Shown: positions 51,524 to 64,000 of the stretch, in pieces
Numbering within the stretch: the first letter of the stretch is position 1
Layout of the letters: the number at the start of each line of letters is the position of its first letter
Assembly (NCBI GenBank): GCA_037179515.1
Contig: JAXCGZ010019243.1
Location: 1-64,000 of the forward strand
DNA length: 64,000 nt
Source: Halocaridina rubra
Lineage: Eukaryota > Arthropoda > Malacostraca > Decapoda > Atyidae
Direction of reading: 5' to 3'
Translations under genes and position numbers: made by a program
The notes under the pieces: model-generated
Told to the model about the DNA's origin: nothing
What the model saw: the letters and a program-made list of their open reading frames with translations, nothing else
Databases searched by the model: none

Positions 51524-52513
51524 ATGGAGAGTGGTGGTGTTCTTTGTGCTGGTGGTGTTAGTGGTAGTGGTGTTGGTGGTGGTGTCGTTGTTGCTGCTGT
51601 TTGTGGCTGTGCTGGGGATTTGTCCTCGTCTGACGCAAGCAAACTCATTTTTAATTTAAGAAATGAGTTGGCCGCAGTCAGGCAGGAGGTCAGATCCTTA
51701 GCTGAGGAGAACAGGGATCTGAGAGGTAAAGTAGAGGTGTTAACCAGGAAGGGACGATTGAATAATGAAGACGACTGGAAAGTTGTGAATAAGGGTTCAA
51801 CGAAGATGGTTCTTAAGAAAAATGATACTTTTAGACTACAGGTTGCTAATTCATTTAGGTCACTTAGAGATGAATGTGACAGTGGCGGCAGTAATTCTTC
51901 AGGAACCATAGAGTCAGATAGGTGTACTAGCGATCGTAAAAATGGAAGTGGGAAAAGCTCTCAGGTCAAGAGCCTAGGTAAGTCTCCCAAGGTCGGAGTA
52001 ACCCATCCTCCGGACAAGTCTCGTTCTTTGGTAATTGTAGGGGATTCACTATGCAGATATGTAGACAGGAAACTCAGGCATAGAGTTAGAGGAAAATATT
52101 TTTTCCCAGGAGCAGGTATGAAGAAGGTGGGTGAGTCAATAAACAGCTGGATTGAGAAAAAAGATGTTGTTTGTTTGATAGCTGGGGGAAATGACGTGCA
52201 GGATGGTAGAAGTGAAGAGCTGATTAGGTTGTATAGACAAGCCCTGGATAAGATTAGGAAAAGGGGTGCAGTTCCTGTGATGTGTGGTATTCTCCCTAGG
52301 CTTAGCCAAAGTTCAGAGTGGTGGTCTCGAGCTATAGGAGTAAATGCTAGGATGAAAGTCTTCTGTCGGGAGAATAATATAGGTTTTATAGACGGGTGGG
52401 ATCACTTCACTAGTCGTAAGCATATGTATGCAAGGGATGGAGTGCATCTTTCTAATTCAGGTGTCTCGGTATTGGCTGGTATGATAGACAGAGAGGTAGG
52501 GGGGTTTTGTTAG
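51524..52513 (+). CDS. CR1-like LINE ORF1 protein with SGNH/GDSL-type esterase domain
   Basis: The first ATG (MESGGVLCAGG) is at 51524, giving 329 residues; the frame is open slightly upstream but without ATG. Residues about 15-40 are Gly/Val-rich. A coiled-coil-like stretch follows (LIFNLRNELAAVRQEVRSLA and EENRDLRGKVEVL), then a Ser/Lys-rich linker. The C-terminal half has esterase blocks: SLVIVGDSLCRYVDRK (block I GDS serine), CLIAGGNDVQDG (block III GND) and YARDGVHLSNSG (block V D..H). Esterase-bearing ORF1 proteins are known in CR1-clade LINEs, where the role in retrotransposition is not settled. The frame is intact. It overlaps the start of the ORF2 frame by a few bases. Confidence 0.85.
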   Translation: MESGGVLCAGGVSGSGVGGGVVVAAVCGCAGDLSSSDASKLIFNLRNELAAVRQEVRSLAEENRDLRGKVEVLTRKGRLNNEDDWKVVNKGSTKMVLKKNDTFRLQVANSFRSLRDECDSGGSNSSGTIESDRCTSDRKNGSGKSSQVKSLGKSPKVGVTHPPDKSRSLVIVGDSLCRYVDRKLRHRVRGKYFFPGAGMKKVGESINSWIEKKDVVCLIAGGNDVQDGRSEELIRLYRQALDKIRKRGAVPVMCGILPRLSQSSEWWSRAIGVNARMKVFCRENNIGFIDGWDHFTSRKHMYARDGVHLSNSGVSVLAGMIDREVGGFC

Positions 52514-53439
52514 ACACAAATAATGAAATGATTAATACTTGTGCAGAGAAATTAGTCAGTAAGGGTTCAGTAAATAGTGGGTCAAATAACTGGGAGTCTA
52601 AGGATAAGAACCATTTGTTACATAGAACAAATATTAACAAAAAGAATAGCCACAAGAAGGGTGAAGCTAGAGAAAGTTTAAAAGTATATTATACAAATAG
52701 CCGTAGTTTAGGTAACAAGATAGAAGAACTGAGAGCTATAGTATGTAGTGAGAGACCGGATATAATATGCATTAGTGAAAGTTGGATTAATTTAAAAAGC
52801 AAACACCTTAAAGCTGAGTACATAATTACAGGATATAAACTTTATAATGCTGATCGTAGTGCAGATAAAAGAGGGGGAGGGGTAATTATGTATATTAAAG
52901 ATAGCCTCAGAAGCTGCATTAAGTCTGAAATTAAGACAAATCTAAATTCAGAAACCTTATGGGTTGAAATTAGAAATAATATAGAAAGTCTAGTTGTAGG
53001 AGTAGTCTACAGACCACCTGATCTAGATAATATAGAGTCGCAAGTTATATACGATGAAATTTCTAAAGTGAGCAGGTCAAATAGAGTTTGCAATGTAGGC
53101 GATTTTAATTTTAGACATATTAACTGGGAAACCATAATTTTCAAGGAAACTATAAAGGAAAATAAGAATATTGTTCCAAACTTTAGAGCAGGAGATTTTG
53201 AGGGCTTAAAAACTAAATTATCTAATGAGGCATGGGAAGGGATTTCTGGGGTACAGATGTGGGTAGTTAATCCAGCAGGTCAGGTCGCAGGTAGCGGATT
53301 ACCCCGAAAATTGAGTACCACATGCCAAGGATTATCACAAGATAAGATCAATACATTAAATTCTCTCACAGGAAAGAACAGCAGCCCGTCAGTTAATATA
53401 TATTTGGATGAGGAATATAACAATTTTGTCATGACTTAA
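52507..53439 (+). pseudogene. CR1-like ORF2, endonuclease segment, with internal deletion and frameshift
   Basis: The reading is open from the ORF1 stop (no ATG at its very start; first ATG gives MINTCAEKLVSK). Endonuclease blocks: VYYTNSRSLGNKIEELRAIV, ICISESWI (catalytic Glu), GGGVIMYIKDSL, VVGVVYRPPDLDN and VGDFNFRHINWE (Asp/Asn). After NWETI the sequence jumps to IFKETIKENKN. The minus-strand copy has 64 more codons here including GNSDHD, so the catalytic SDH block is lost. At about 53437 a 2-bp loss (GACTTAAG against GACTCTTAAG) breaks the frame before RT. Confidence 0.85.
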
Positions 53440-55405
53440 GAATAGTCAGAGAGACTATATTCCCATGAAACATTGCAGATCAAGAAAAAATGACCCTAAA
53501 TGGATGAACAATAGAATAAAGAATCTTATAGGTATTAAAAGAGGAATATACAGGAAACTAAAAAGAGATGAAGAGCAGGTGAGGCAGCAATATATACAGT
53601 TAAACAGGGAAGTTAAAAAGATAGTTAGAGAGTCGAAAAGAAAATACGAAGTTAGAATAGCAGGAGAAGCTAAAGAAAATCCTAAAGGGTTTTATCAACA
53701 TTATCAAACAAAATTTAAGGAAAAAGTCGGACCAATTGAAGTAGCCAATGGCCATATCACAGATGACGATAAAGTGATCTGTACATGTTTAAATGATTAT
53801 TTCTTATCTGTATTTACAAATGAAAACTTGGAAAATATTCCGGAAGTAGAATCCATTTACAGAGACAGTCCCGATAATATACTTAGTTCAATAAATATTA
53901 CGAGAGAGGAGGTAATAAAAGAAATAGATAAATTAAAGGCTCATAAATCTCCGGGAACTGATGGAATATATGCTAGAATATTAAAGGAATGCAAGGAAGA
54001 GCTTAGTTGTCCTCTAACTGCATTATTTAATAATTCAATAAAATTAGGATCGGTACCCATGGAGTGGAAATTGGCAGATGTGGTACCAATATTTAAAAAA
54101 GGAGAACGTGTTAAAAAGAATAATTATAGGCCGGTAAGTTTAACGTCAACAGTGGGTAAGATTCTAGAATCCATAATTGCAAATAAAATAAGGGCACATC
54201 TAGAATTACACAGACTGATAAAACTTTCACAACACGGGTTTCTTAAGGGTTTTTCGTGCCTTACAAACTTACTGTCTTTTTATTCAGAAGTTTACGAGGC
54301 AGTAGATTGTGGCAAAGAATATGATACAATATATCTAGATTTTAGCAAAGCTTTTGATAGAGTTCCTCACAAAAGATTAGTTAAAAAGCTGGAAGCTCAT
54401 GGTATAGGAGGAGCTGTGCTCAGATGGATCAAACAATGGTTAAAAGACAGAAAACAGAGGGTTTGCATAAATGGAGAGAAATCAGAGTGGGGCTCGGTTA
54501 CTAGCGGGGTACCACAAGGCTCGGTACTGGGTCCTCTATTATTCATCGTATATCTAAATGATCTGGATTCGGATATCAGTAGTAACCTAAGTAAATTCGC
54601 AGACGACACTAAAATAGGTAGAACTATAAATGGAAAAGAAGACATTCATGCTTTACAGGAAGATCTAAATAGATTATCTGAATGGTCGGACAAATGGCAA
54701 ATGGAATTTAATGTTGAAAAATGTAAAGTAGTTAAAATGGGTACTATAAAAGACAATACTAGTTATAAGCTAAATAACCATGAAATCATGAGTTCTCAGT
54801 GTGAAAGGGATTTGGGACTTCTTGTGAGTAGTAGTCTTAAGCCAAGAGAGCAATGCACAGCAGTCAGAAATAAAGCAAACAGAATTTTAGGATTTATCTC
54901 AAGAAGCGTCAGCAATAGGACGGAAAAAGTTATTTTGCAGCTCTATCTTGCATTAGTTAGGCCCCATTTAGATTATGCTGTGCAATTCTGGTCACCCTAT
55001 TATAGAATGGAAATTGAATCCTTGGAGAGAGTGCAGCGAAGAATGACCATGATGATACACAATATCAGAAACCTACCATATGAGGACAGATTAAAAAAAC
55101 TTAATCTACATTCTCTAGAGAGGCGAAGAGTTAGGGGGGATATGATTGAAGTGTATAAATGGTTTAAAGGGATTAACAAGGGAGATATTAATAAAGTTTT
55201 AAAAATTCACGATCAAACCAGAACTCGTAATAATGGATTTAAGCTTGATAAATTCAGGTTCAGAAGGGAAATTGGTAAAAATTGGTTTGGTAATAGAGTA
55301 GCTGATGCATGGAACAAGCTTCCTAGTATGATAGTAAATGCCAATACCTTAGACACCTTCAAATGTAGATTAGATAGACATATGACAGAGGTAGAGTGGG
55401 TATAA
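53440..55405 (+). pseudogene. CR1-like ORF2, reverse transcriptase segment
   Basis: The downstream part of ORF2 is open for about 646 codons from an internal ATG at 53465. Blocks: [94 protein letters not shown] (catalytic Asp), SGVPQGSVLGPLLFIVYLND, FADDTKIGRTI (active site) and LDYAVQFWSPYYRMEIESLE. It ends near LDRHMTEVEWV. The RT domain looks complete, but it is separated from the endonuclease by a 2-bp frameshift and could not be translated as the normal ORF2 fusion. Confidence 0.85.
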
Positions 55406-55576
55406 ATAGGTTAGTGCTTATTAGAAAAATCATAAAAAGAAAAATAGAATAAATAAGTAGAGTAGAATAGAATAGGTTAGACATGCTGAAAATACCATTC
55501 AAAAATGGAGCTGCCTCGTGTGTGCCAGTAGGCATGTTGCAGTGTCCTCTATTCTTATGTTCTTATGTTCTTAAGT
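55406..55576 (+). other. CR1-like LINE 3' UTR
   Basis: GGAGCTGCCTCGTGTGTGCC and CATGTTGCAGTGTCCTCTAT precede the terminal TTCTTATG repeats. The same order is seen inverted at 56226-56392 and 60618-60775. Confidence 0.85.
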
Positions 55577-55663
55577 ATAAAATGGAACCGATCAGGAGAC
55601 GGAAAGATACGAGCTTTGGGCTCTTTCCCGTAAACACAATTAGGTAATCACAATTAGGTAATC

Positions 55664-56998
<1,335 letters not shown>

Positions 56999-57009
56999 AC
57001 AGCACTAAA

Positions 57010-57527
<518 letters not shown>

Positions 57528-58322
57528 TGTCGTATGACTTCCGTCATGCTGAAGCCAGAATCTGAAACTTGTAACAAATCTTGAGGGGTAACGGTTGGTC
57601 GAGGGCACAGATATTTTATTACATGCCCTCACTTTTATTGAGTTTTGGGTACAGACCACGTCTTCCCTTGGGACCACCAAGATTTATGGCTAGGCCCCTG
57701 GAACTAATGTGGGAGGCTTGTTTTCTGCGGTCCGGCCAATGTTTGTAGAAAGTGTCAAGGAGATATATGACCGGAACCGCATCGAGTACCTGGAGAGGGC
57801 AGGAAAGGCCAGGAAGTTAGCCATTTCCTAAACCACAAGAAACACAAACATGTGGCCCGTACGTATGTACATGCCCTGGAGAGATGCCCAGTAGCCACGC
57901 TCTGACCCCGGAAATAGGAGGGACTCCACTTCGAACCTGGCGTTGATTTGCAGGACTAGATGTCACTTGATTTCATTGGCAGGATTGGATGTCAAGCCAC
58001 GCCCTGCCCCTGGGGGTATTTCAAGAACCACCCAGGGCAGACACAGTGAGTTAGAGTTAGAGACCGGGCCTTGCCAGCAGCAGAGTTAACACAGTACAGC
58101 TGAGTTAGCCTCCCCCTCTTGGGGGTAGGACTCAAGAATTAGTCGTAACAGGAACTGTAGTAATAGGAGCTCTGAGTACATAGATGTTAAAATAAGAATA
58201 AACGAATATAGATCCTTACGTATTTTCACCAACCACGCTACCATAATTATAATAATATAACGTAGGAGCAAAACCCCTACGTCAGTGGTGACACTCGGTG
58301 GGATAATAAATCCCCTACGTCA
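57528..58322 (+). mobile_element. Solo LTR inserted in a SINE
   Basis: This 795-bp LTR (TGTCGTATGACTTC...CCCCTACGTCA) matches the minus-strand LTR at 83-877. ATTC precedes it (57524-57527) and follows it (58323-58326), a 4-bp target duplication. No internal sequence is left, so it is a solo LTR, most simply formed by LTR-LTR recombination. AATAAA at about 58197 is a candidate poly(A) signal. CCTACGTCA-GTGGTGACA near its end repeats. Confidence 0.9.
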
Positions 58323-58344
58323 ATTCTACCGCTTGAGCCACGGT

Positions 58345-58346
<2 letters not shown>
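58323..58346 (-). mobile_element. tRNA-derived SINE, 5' head (split by a solo LTR)
   Basis: On the minus strand GTCACCGTGGCTCAAGCGGTAGAAT contains the A-box TGGCTCAAGCGG. It joins the body at 57527 if the LTR and one ATTC are removed. Its outer end passes into (TA)n. Confidence 0.85.
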
Positions 58347-60617
<2,271 letters not shown>

Positions 60618-60775
60618 GGAACATAAGAATGGGGGACACTGCAACATGCCTCCTGGCACACACGAGGCAGCTCCATTTTTGAATGATATTTTCAGCATGT
60701 CTAACCAATTCTGTTCTACTCTACTTATTTATTCTATTTTTCTCTTTATGATTTTTCTAATAAGCACTAACCTAT

Positions 60776-62029
60776 TCATACCCACCCTACCTCTGTCATA
60801 TGTCTATCTAATCTACATTTGAAGGTGTCTAAGGTATTGGCATTTACTATCATACTAGGAAGCTTGTTCCATGCATCAGCTACTCTATTACCAAACCAAT
60901 TTTTACCAATTTCCCTTCTGAACCTAAATTTATCAAGCTTAAATCCATTATTACGAGTTCTGGTTTGATCATGAATTTTTAATACTTTATTAATATCTCC
61001 CTTGTTACTCCCTTTAAACCATTTATACACTTCAATCATATCCCCCCTAACTCTTCGCCTCTCAAGAGAATGTAGATTAAGTTTTTTTAATCTGTCCTCA
61101 TATGGTAGATTTCTGATATTGTGTATCATCTTGGTCATTCTTCGCTGCACTCTCTCCAAGGATTCAATTTCCATTCTATAATAGGGTGACCAGAATTGCA
61201 CAGCGTAATCTAAATGGGGCCTAACTAATGCAAGATAGAGCTGCAAAATAACTTTTTCCGTCCTATTGCTAACGCTTCTTGAGATAAATCCTAAAATTCT
61301 GTTTGCTTTATTTCTGACTGCTGTGCATTGCTCTCTTGGCTTAAGACTACTACTCACAAGAAGTCCCAAATCCCTTTCACACTGAGAACTCATGATTTCA
61401 TGGTTATTTAGCTTATAACTAGTATTGTCTTTTATAGTACCCATTTTAACTACTTTACATTTTTCAACATTAAATTCCATTTGCCATTTGTCCGACCATT
61501 CAGATAATCTATTTAGATCTTCCTGTAAAGCATGAATGTCTTCTTTTCCATTTATAGTTCTACCTATTTTAGTGTCGTCTGCGAATTTACTTAGGTTACT
61601 ACTGATATCCGAATCCAGATCATTTAGATATATGATGAATAATAGGGGACCCAGTACCGAGCCTTGTGGTACCCCGCTAGTAACCGAGCCCCACTCTGAT
61701 TTCTCTCCATTTATGCAAACCCTCTGTTTTCTGTCTTTTAACCATTGTTTGATCCATCTGAGCACAGCTCCTCCTATACCATGAGCTTCCAGCTTTTTAA
61801 CTAATCTTTTGTGAGGAACTCTATCAAAAGCTTTGCTAAAATCTAGATATATTGTATCATATTCTTTGCCACAATCTACTGCCTCGTAAACTTCTGAATA
61901 AAAAGACAGTAAGTTTGTAAGGCACGAAAAACCCTTAAGAAACCCGTGTTGTGAAAGTTTTATCAGTCTGTGTAATTCTAGATGTGCCCTTATTTTATTT
62001 GCAATTATGGATTCTAGAATCTTACCCAC
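60776..62029 (-). pseudogene. CR1-like ORF2, reverse transcriptase core and C-terminus
   Basis: Open for 417 codons from VGKILESIIANKIRAHLEL onward: YLDFSKAFDRVPHKRLVKKL, SGVPQGSVLGPLLFIIYLND, FADDTKIGRTI, LDYAVQFWSPYYRMEIESLE and LDRHMTEVGWV. The RT catalytic residues are all present. It differs from the plus copy by few residues (IIYLND for IVYLND, RRMTKM for RRMTMM). Confidence 0.87.
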
Positions 62030-62043
62030 TGTTGACGTTAAAC

Positions 62044-63120
62044 TTACCGGCCTATAATTATTCTTTTTAACACGTTCTCCTTTTTAAATATTGGTACCAC
62101 ATCTGCCAATTTCCACTCCATGGGTACCGATCCTAATATTATTGAATTATTAAATAATGCAGTTAGAGGACAACTAAGCTCTTCCTTGCATTCCTTTAAT
62201 ATTCTAGCATATATTCCATCAGGTCCCGGAGATTTATGAGCCTTTAATTTATCTATTTCTCTTATTACCTCCTCTCTCGTAATATTTATTGAACTAAGTA
62301 TATTATCGGGACTGTCTCTGTAAATGGATTCTACTTCCGGAATATTTTCCAAGTTTTCATTTGTAAATACAGATAAGAAATAATCATTTAAACATGTACA
62401 CATCACTTTATCGTCATCTGTGATATGGCCATTGGCTACTTCAATTGGTCCGACTTTTTCCTTAAATTTTGTTTGATAATGTTGATAAAACCCTTTAGGA
62501 TTTTCTTTAGCTTCTCCTGCTATTCTAACTTCGTATTTTCTTTTTGACTCTCTAACTATCTTTTTAACTTCCCTGTTTAACTGTATATATTGTTGCCTCA
62601 CATGCTCTTCACCTCTTTTTAGTTTCCTGTATATTCCTCTTTTAATACCTATAAGATTCTTTATTCTATTGTTCATCCATTTAGGGTCATTTTTTCTTGA
62701 TCTGCAATGTTTCATGGGAATATAGTCTCTCTGACTATTCTTAAGAGTCATGACAAAATTGTTATATTCCTCATCCAAATTTATATTAACTGACGGGCTG
62801 TTGTTCTTTCCTGTGAGAGAATTTAATGTATTGATCTTATCTTGTGATAATCCTTGGCATGTGGTACCCAAATTTCGGGGTAATCCGCTACCTGCGACCT
62901 GACCTGCTGGATTAACTACCCACATCTGTACCCCAGAAATCCCTTCCCATACCTCATTAGATAATTTAGTTTTTAAGCCCTCAAAATCTCCTGCTCTAAA
63001 GTTTGGAACAATATTCTTATTTTCCTTTATAGTTTCCTTGAAAATTATGTTAAATCTAATGGAATCATGGTCACTGTTGCCCAATTTTTCACCAACTTCT
63101 AAATTTGTAACCATATTCTC
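62044..63120 (-). pseudogene. CR1-like ORF2, endonuclease end, linker and RT start
   Basis: After the in-frame stop, NMVTNLEVGEKLGNSDHDSI carries the SDH catalytic block. The linker (IFKETIKENKNIVPNFRAGD) and the unbroken LDEEYNNFVMTLKNSQRDYI follow, showing the proper sequence at the site of the plus copy's 2-bp loss. SPGPDGIYARILKECKEELS and KLADVVPIFKK come next; the frame breaks at about 62085 by loss of one A in a run. Confidence 0.85.
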
Positions 63121-63867
63121 TCAATTACTAAGAACTAAATCTAGTGTATTCACCCCCCGTGTTGCTTCATGTACATGCTGAGAAAGGAAATTGTCTTCTA
63201 CTACTTCCAAAAACTCCTTACAGCTACTATCACCTGTTATGGTTTCCCAGTTAATATGTCTAAAATTAAAATCGCCTACAATGCAAACTCTATTTGACCT
63301 GCTCACTTTAGAAATTTCATCGTATATAACTTGCGACTCTATATTATCTAGATCAGGTGGTCTGTAGACTACTCCTACAACTAGACTTTCTATATTATTT
63401 TTAATTTCAACCCATAAGGTTTCTGAATTTAGATTTGTCTTAATTCCAGACTTAATGCAGCTTCTGAGGCTATCTTTAATATACATAATTACCCCTCCCC
63501 CTCTATTATCTGCACTACGATCAGCATTATAAAGTTTATATCCTGTAATTATGTACTCAGCTTTAAGGTGTTTGCTTTCTAATTTAATCCAACTTTCACT
63601 AATGCATATTATATCCGGTCTCTCACTACATACTATGGCTCTCAGTTCTTCTATCTTGTTACCTAAACTACGGCTATTTGTATAATATACTTTTAAACTT
63701 TCTCTAGCTTCACCCTTCTTGTGGCTATTCTTTTTGTTAATATTTGTTCTATGTAACAAATGGTTCTTATCCTTAGACTCCCAGTTATTTGACCCACTAT
63801 TTACTGAACCCTTACTGACTAATTTCTCTGCACAAGTATTAATAATTTCATTATTTGTGTCTAACAA
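63121..63867 (-). pseudogene. CR1-like ORF2, endonuclease N-terminal segment
   Basis: The blocks match the plus copy: VYYTNSRSLGNKIEELRAIV, ICISESWIKLESKHLKAEYI, VVGVVYRPPDLDN and VGDFNFRHINWETITGDSSC. It then continues through VEDNFLSQHVHEATRGVNTL, DLVLSN, where an in-frame TGA stops it. The segment after NWETI is exactly what the plus copy has lost. Confidence 0.85.
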
Positions 63868-64000
63868 AACCCCCCTACCTCTCTGTCTATCATACCAGCC
63901 AATACCGAGACACCTGAATTAGAAAGATGCACTCCATCCCTTGCATACATATGCTTACGATTAGTGAAGTGATCCCACCCGTCTATAAAACCTAGGAAGC
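63862..64000 (-). CDS. CR1-like ORF1, C-terminal end (partial)
   Basis: The minus-strand reading GFIDGWDHFTNRKHMYARDG, VHLSNSGVSVLAGMIDREVG ends at the ORF1 stop around 63862. It contains esterase block V (DGVHLS). It corresponds to the last ~45 residues of the protein at 51524-52513. The remainder lies right of the window. Confidence 0.8.

Larger units (their letters stand above)
51480..55576 (+). mobile_element. CR1-like LINE with esterase-type ORF1, nearly full length
   Basis: ORF1 (51524-52513) and ORF2 (about 52507-55405) in plus orientation, then a 3' UTR that ends in TTCTTATGTTCTTATGTTCTTA (55553-55574 region), the tandem octamer TTCTTATG expected at CR1/L2 3' ends. ORF2 carries a 192-bp in-frame deletion and a 2-bp frameshift. 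The 5' border is not certain; it directly follows the end of another LINE. A minus-strand copy at 60618-64000 and a fragment at 56226-56998 are very similar. Confidence 0.88.
60618..64000 (-). mobile_element. CR1-like LINE with esterase-type ORF1, minus strand, cut by the window edge
   Basis: Order on the minus strand: end of ORF1 (64000-63868), ORF2 (about 63867-60776) and the 3' UTR (60775-60618), which ends AGAACATAAGAATG-like on the plus strand. It is very similar to 51480-55576 in opposite orientation. Unlike that copy it keeps the full endonuclease, but it has one stop and one frameshift. The 5' part continues beyond the window. Confidence 0.88.

Overview
The window is eukaryotic. It carries spliced coding exons with GT/AG boundaries, non-LTR and LTR retrotransposons, tRNA-derived SINEs, TA-flanked DNA transposons and very long (TA)n microsatellites. 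A decapod crustacean (shrimp, crab or crayfish) fits best because of the extreme dinucleotide-repeat load and the crustacean-like Jockey/CR1/Gypsy families. That placement is inference, since no taxonomic marker is present.

Only one host gene is supported: the last three coding exons of serine/threonine-protein phosphatase 5 (PPP5C/PP5) on the plus strand, at 13466-13685, 23478-23559 and 34889-34948, with a poly(A) signal at 35155. Together they encode the C-terminal part of the PPP catalytic domain and the conserved C-terminal tail. The earlier exons (TPR domain and most of the phosphatase domain) were not found and probably lie left of the window. Everything from 1 to about 34.9 kb is therefore probably intronic.

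Layout: 1-877, LTR and start of an LTR retrotransposon running off the left edge (minus). 3.5-12.45 kb, a Tigger-like transposon carrying a ~180-bp internal tandem repeat, interrupted by a second Tigger-type element (4483-5584) and by a Jockey-like LINE whose 3' end is amplified into six tandem ~769-bp units (7516-12075). 15-16.4 kb, two SINEs and a LINE tail. 16.75-21.0 kb, a decayed Gypsy-like gag-PR-RT relic, itself interrupted by a LINE tail and by a complete TA-flanked Tigger-like copy (19076-20818). 24-32 kb, a mini-Tigger, a hAT element, a 1.64-kb TA-flanked element and a minus-strand APE-type LINE. 32.9-34.3 kb, a MULE relic with a FLYWCH-like finger.

The right part (34.4-64 kb) is different in texture. 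Seventeen long (TA)n tracts totalling roughly 3.5 kb separate SINEs, Tigger remnants, two long near-perfect palindromes (39079-39254 and 57010-57171), CR1-like LINEs and a Copia element (47703-50737). The Copia element has LTRs that look identical, a 5-bp target duplication, and an inverted gag-protease segment. A CR1-like LINE with an esterase-type ORF1 is present as an inverted pair (51.5-55.6 kb plus; 60.6-64 kb minus) and as a 3' fragment (56.2-57.0 kb). A solo LTR splits a SINE at 57528-58322.

I see no operon, defence system or other novel host pathway. What is unusual is structural: nested insertions whose order can be read, a LINE-derived satellite, a rearranged yet apparently recently integrated Copia copy, long hairpins flanked by (TA)n, and a close association of (TA)n with TE ends.
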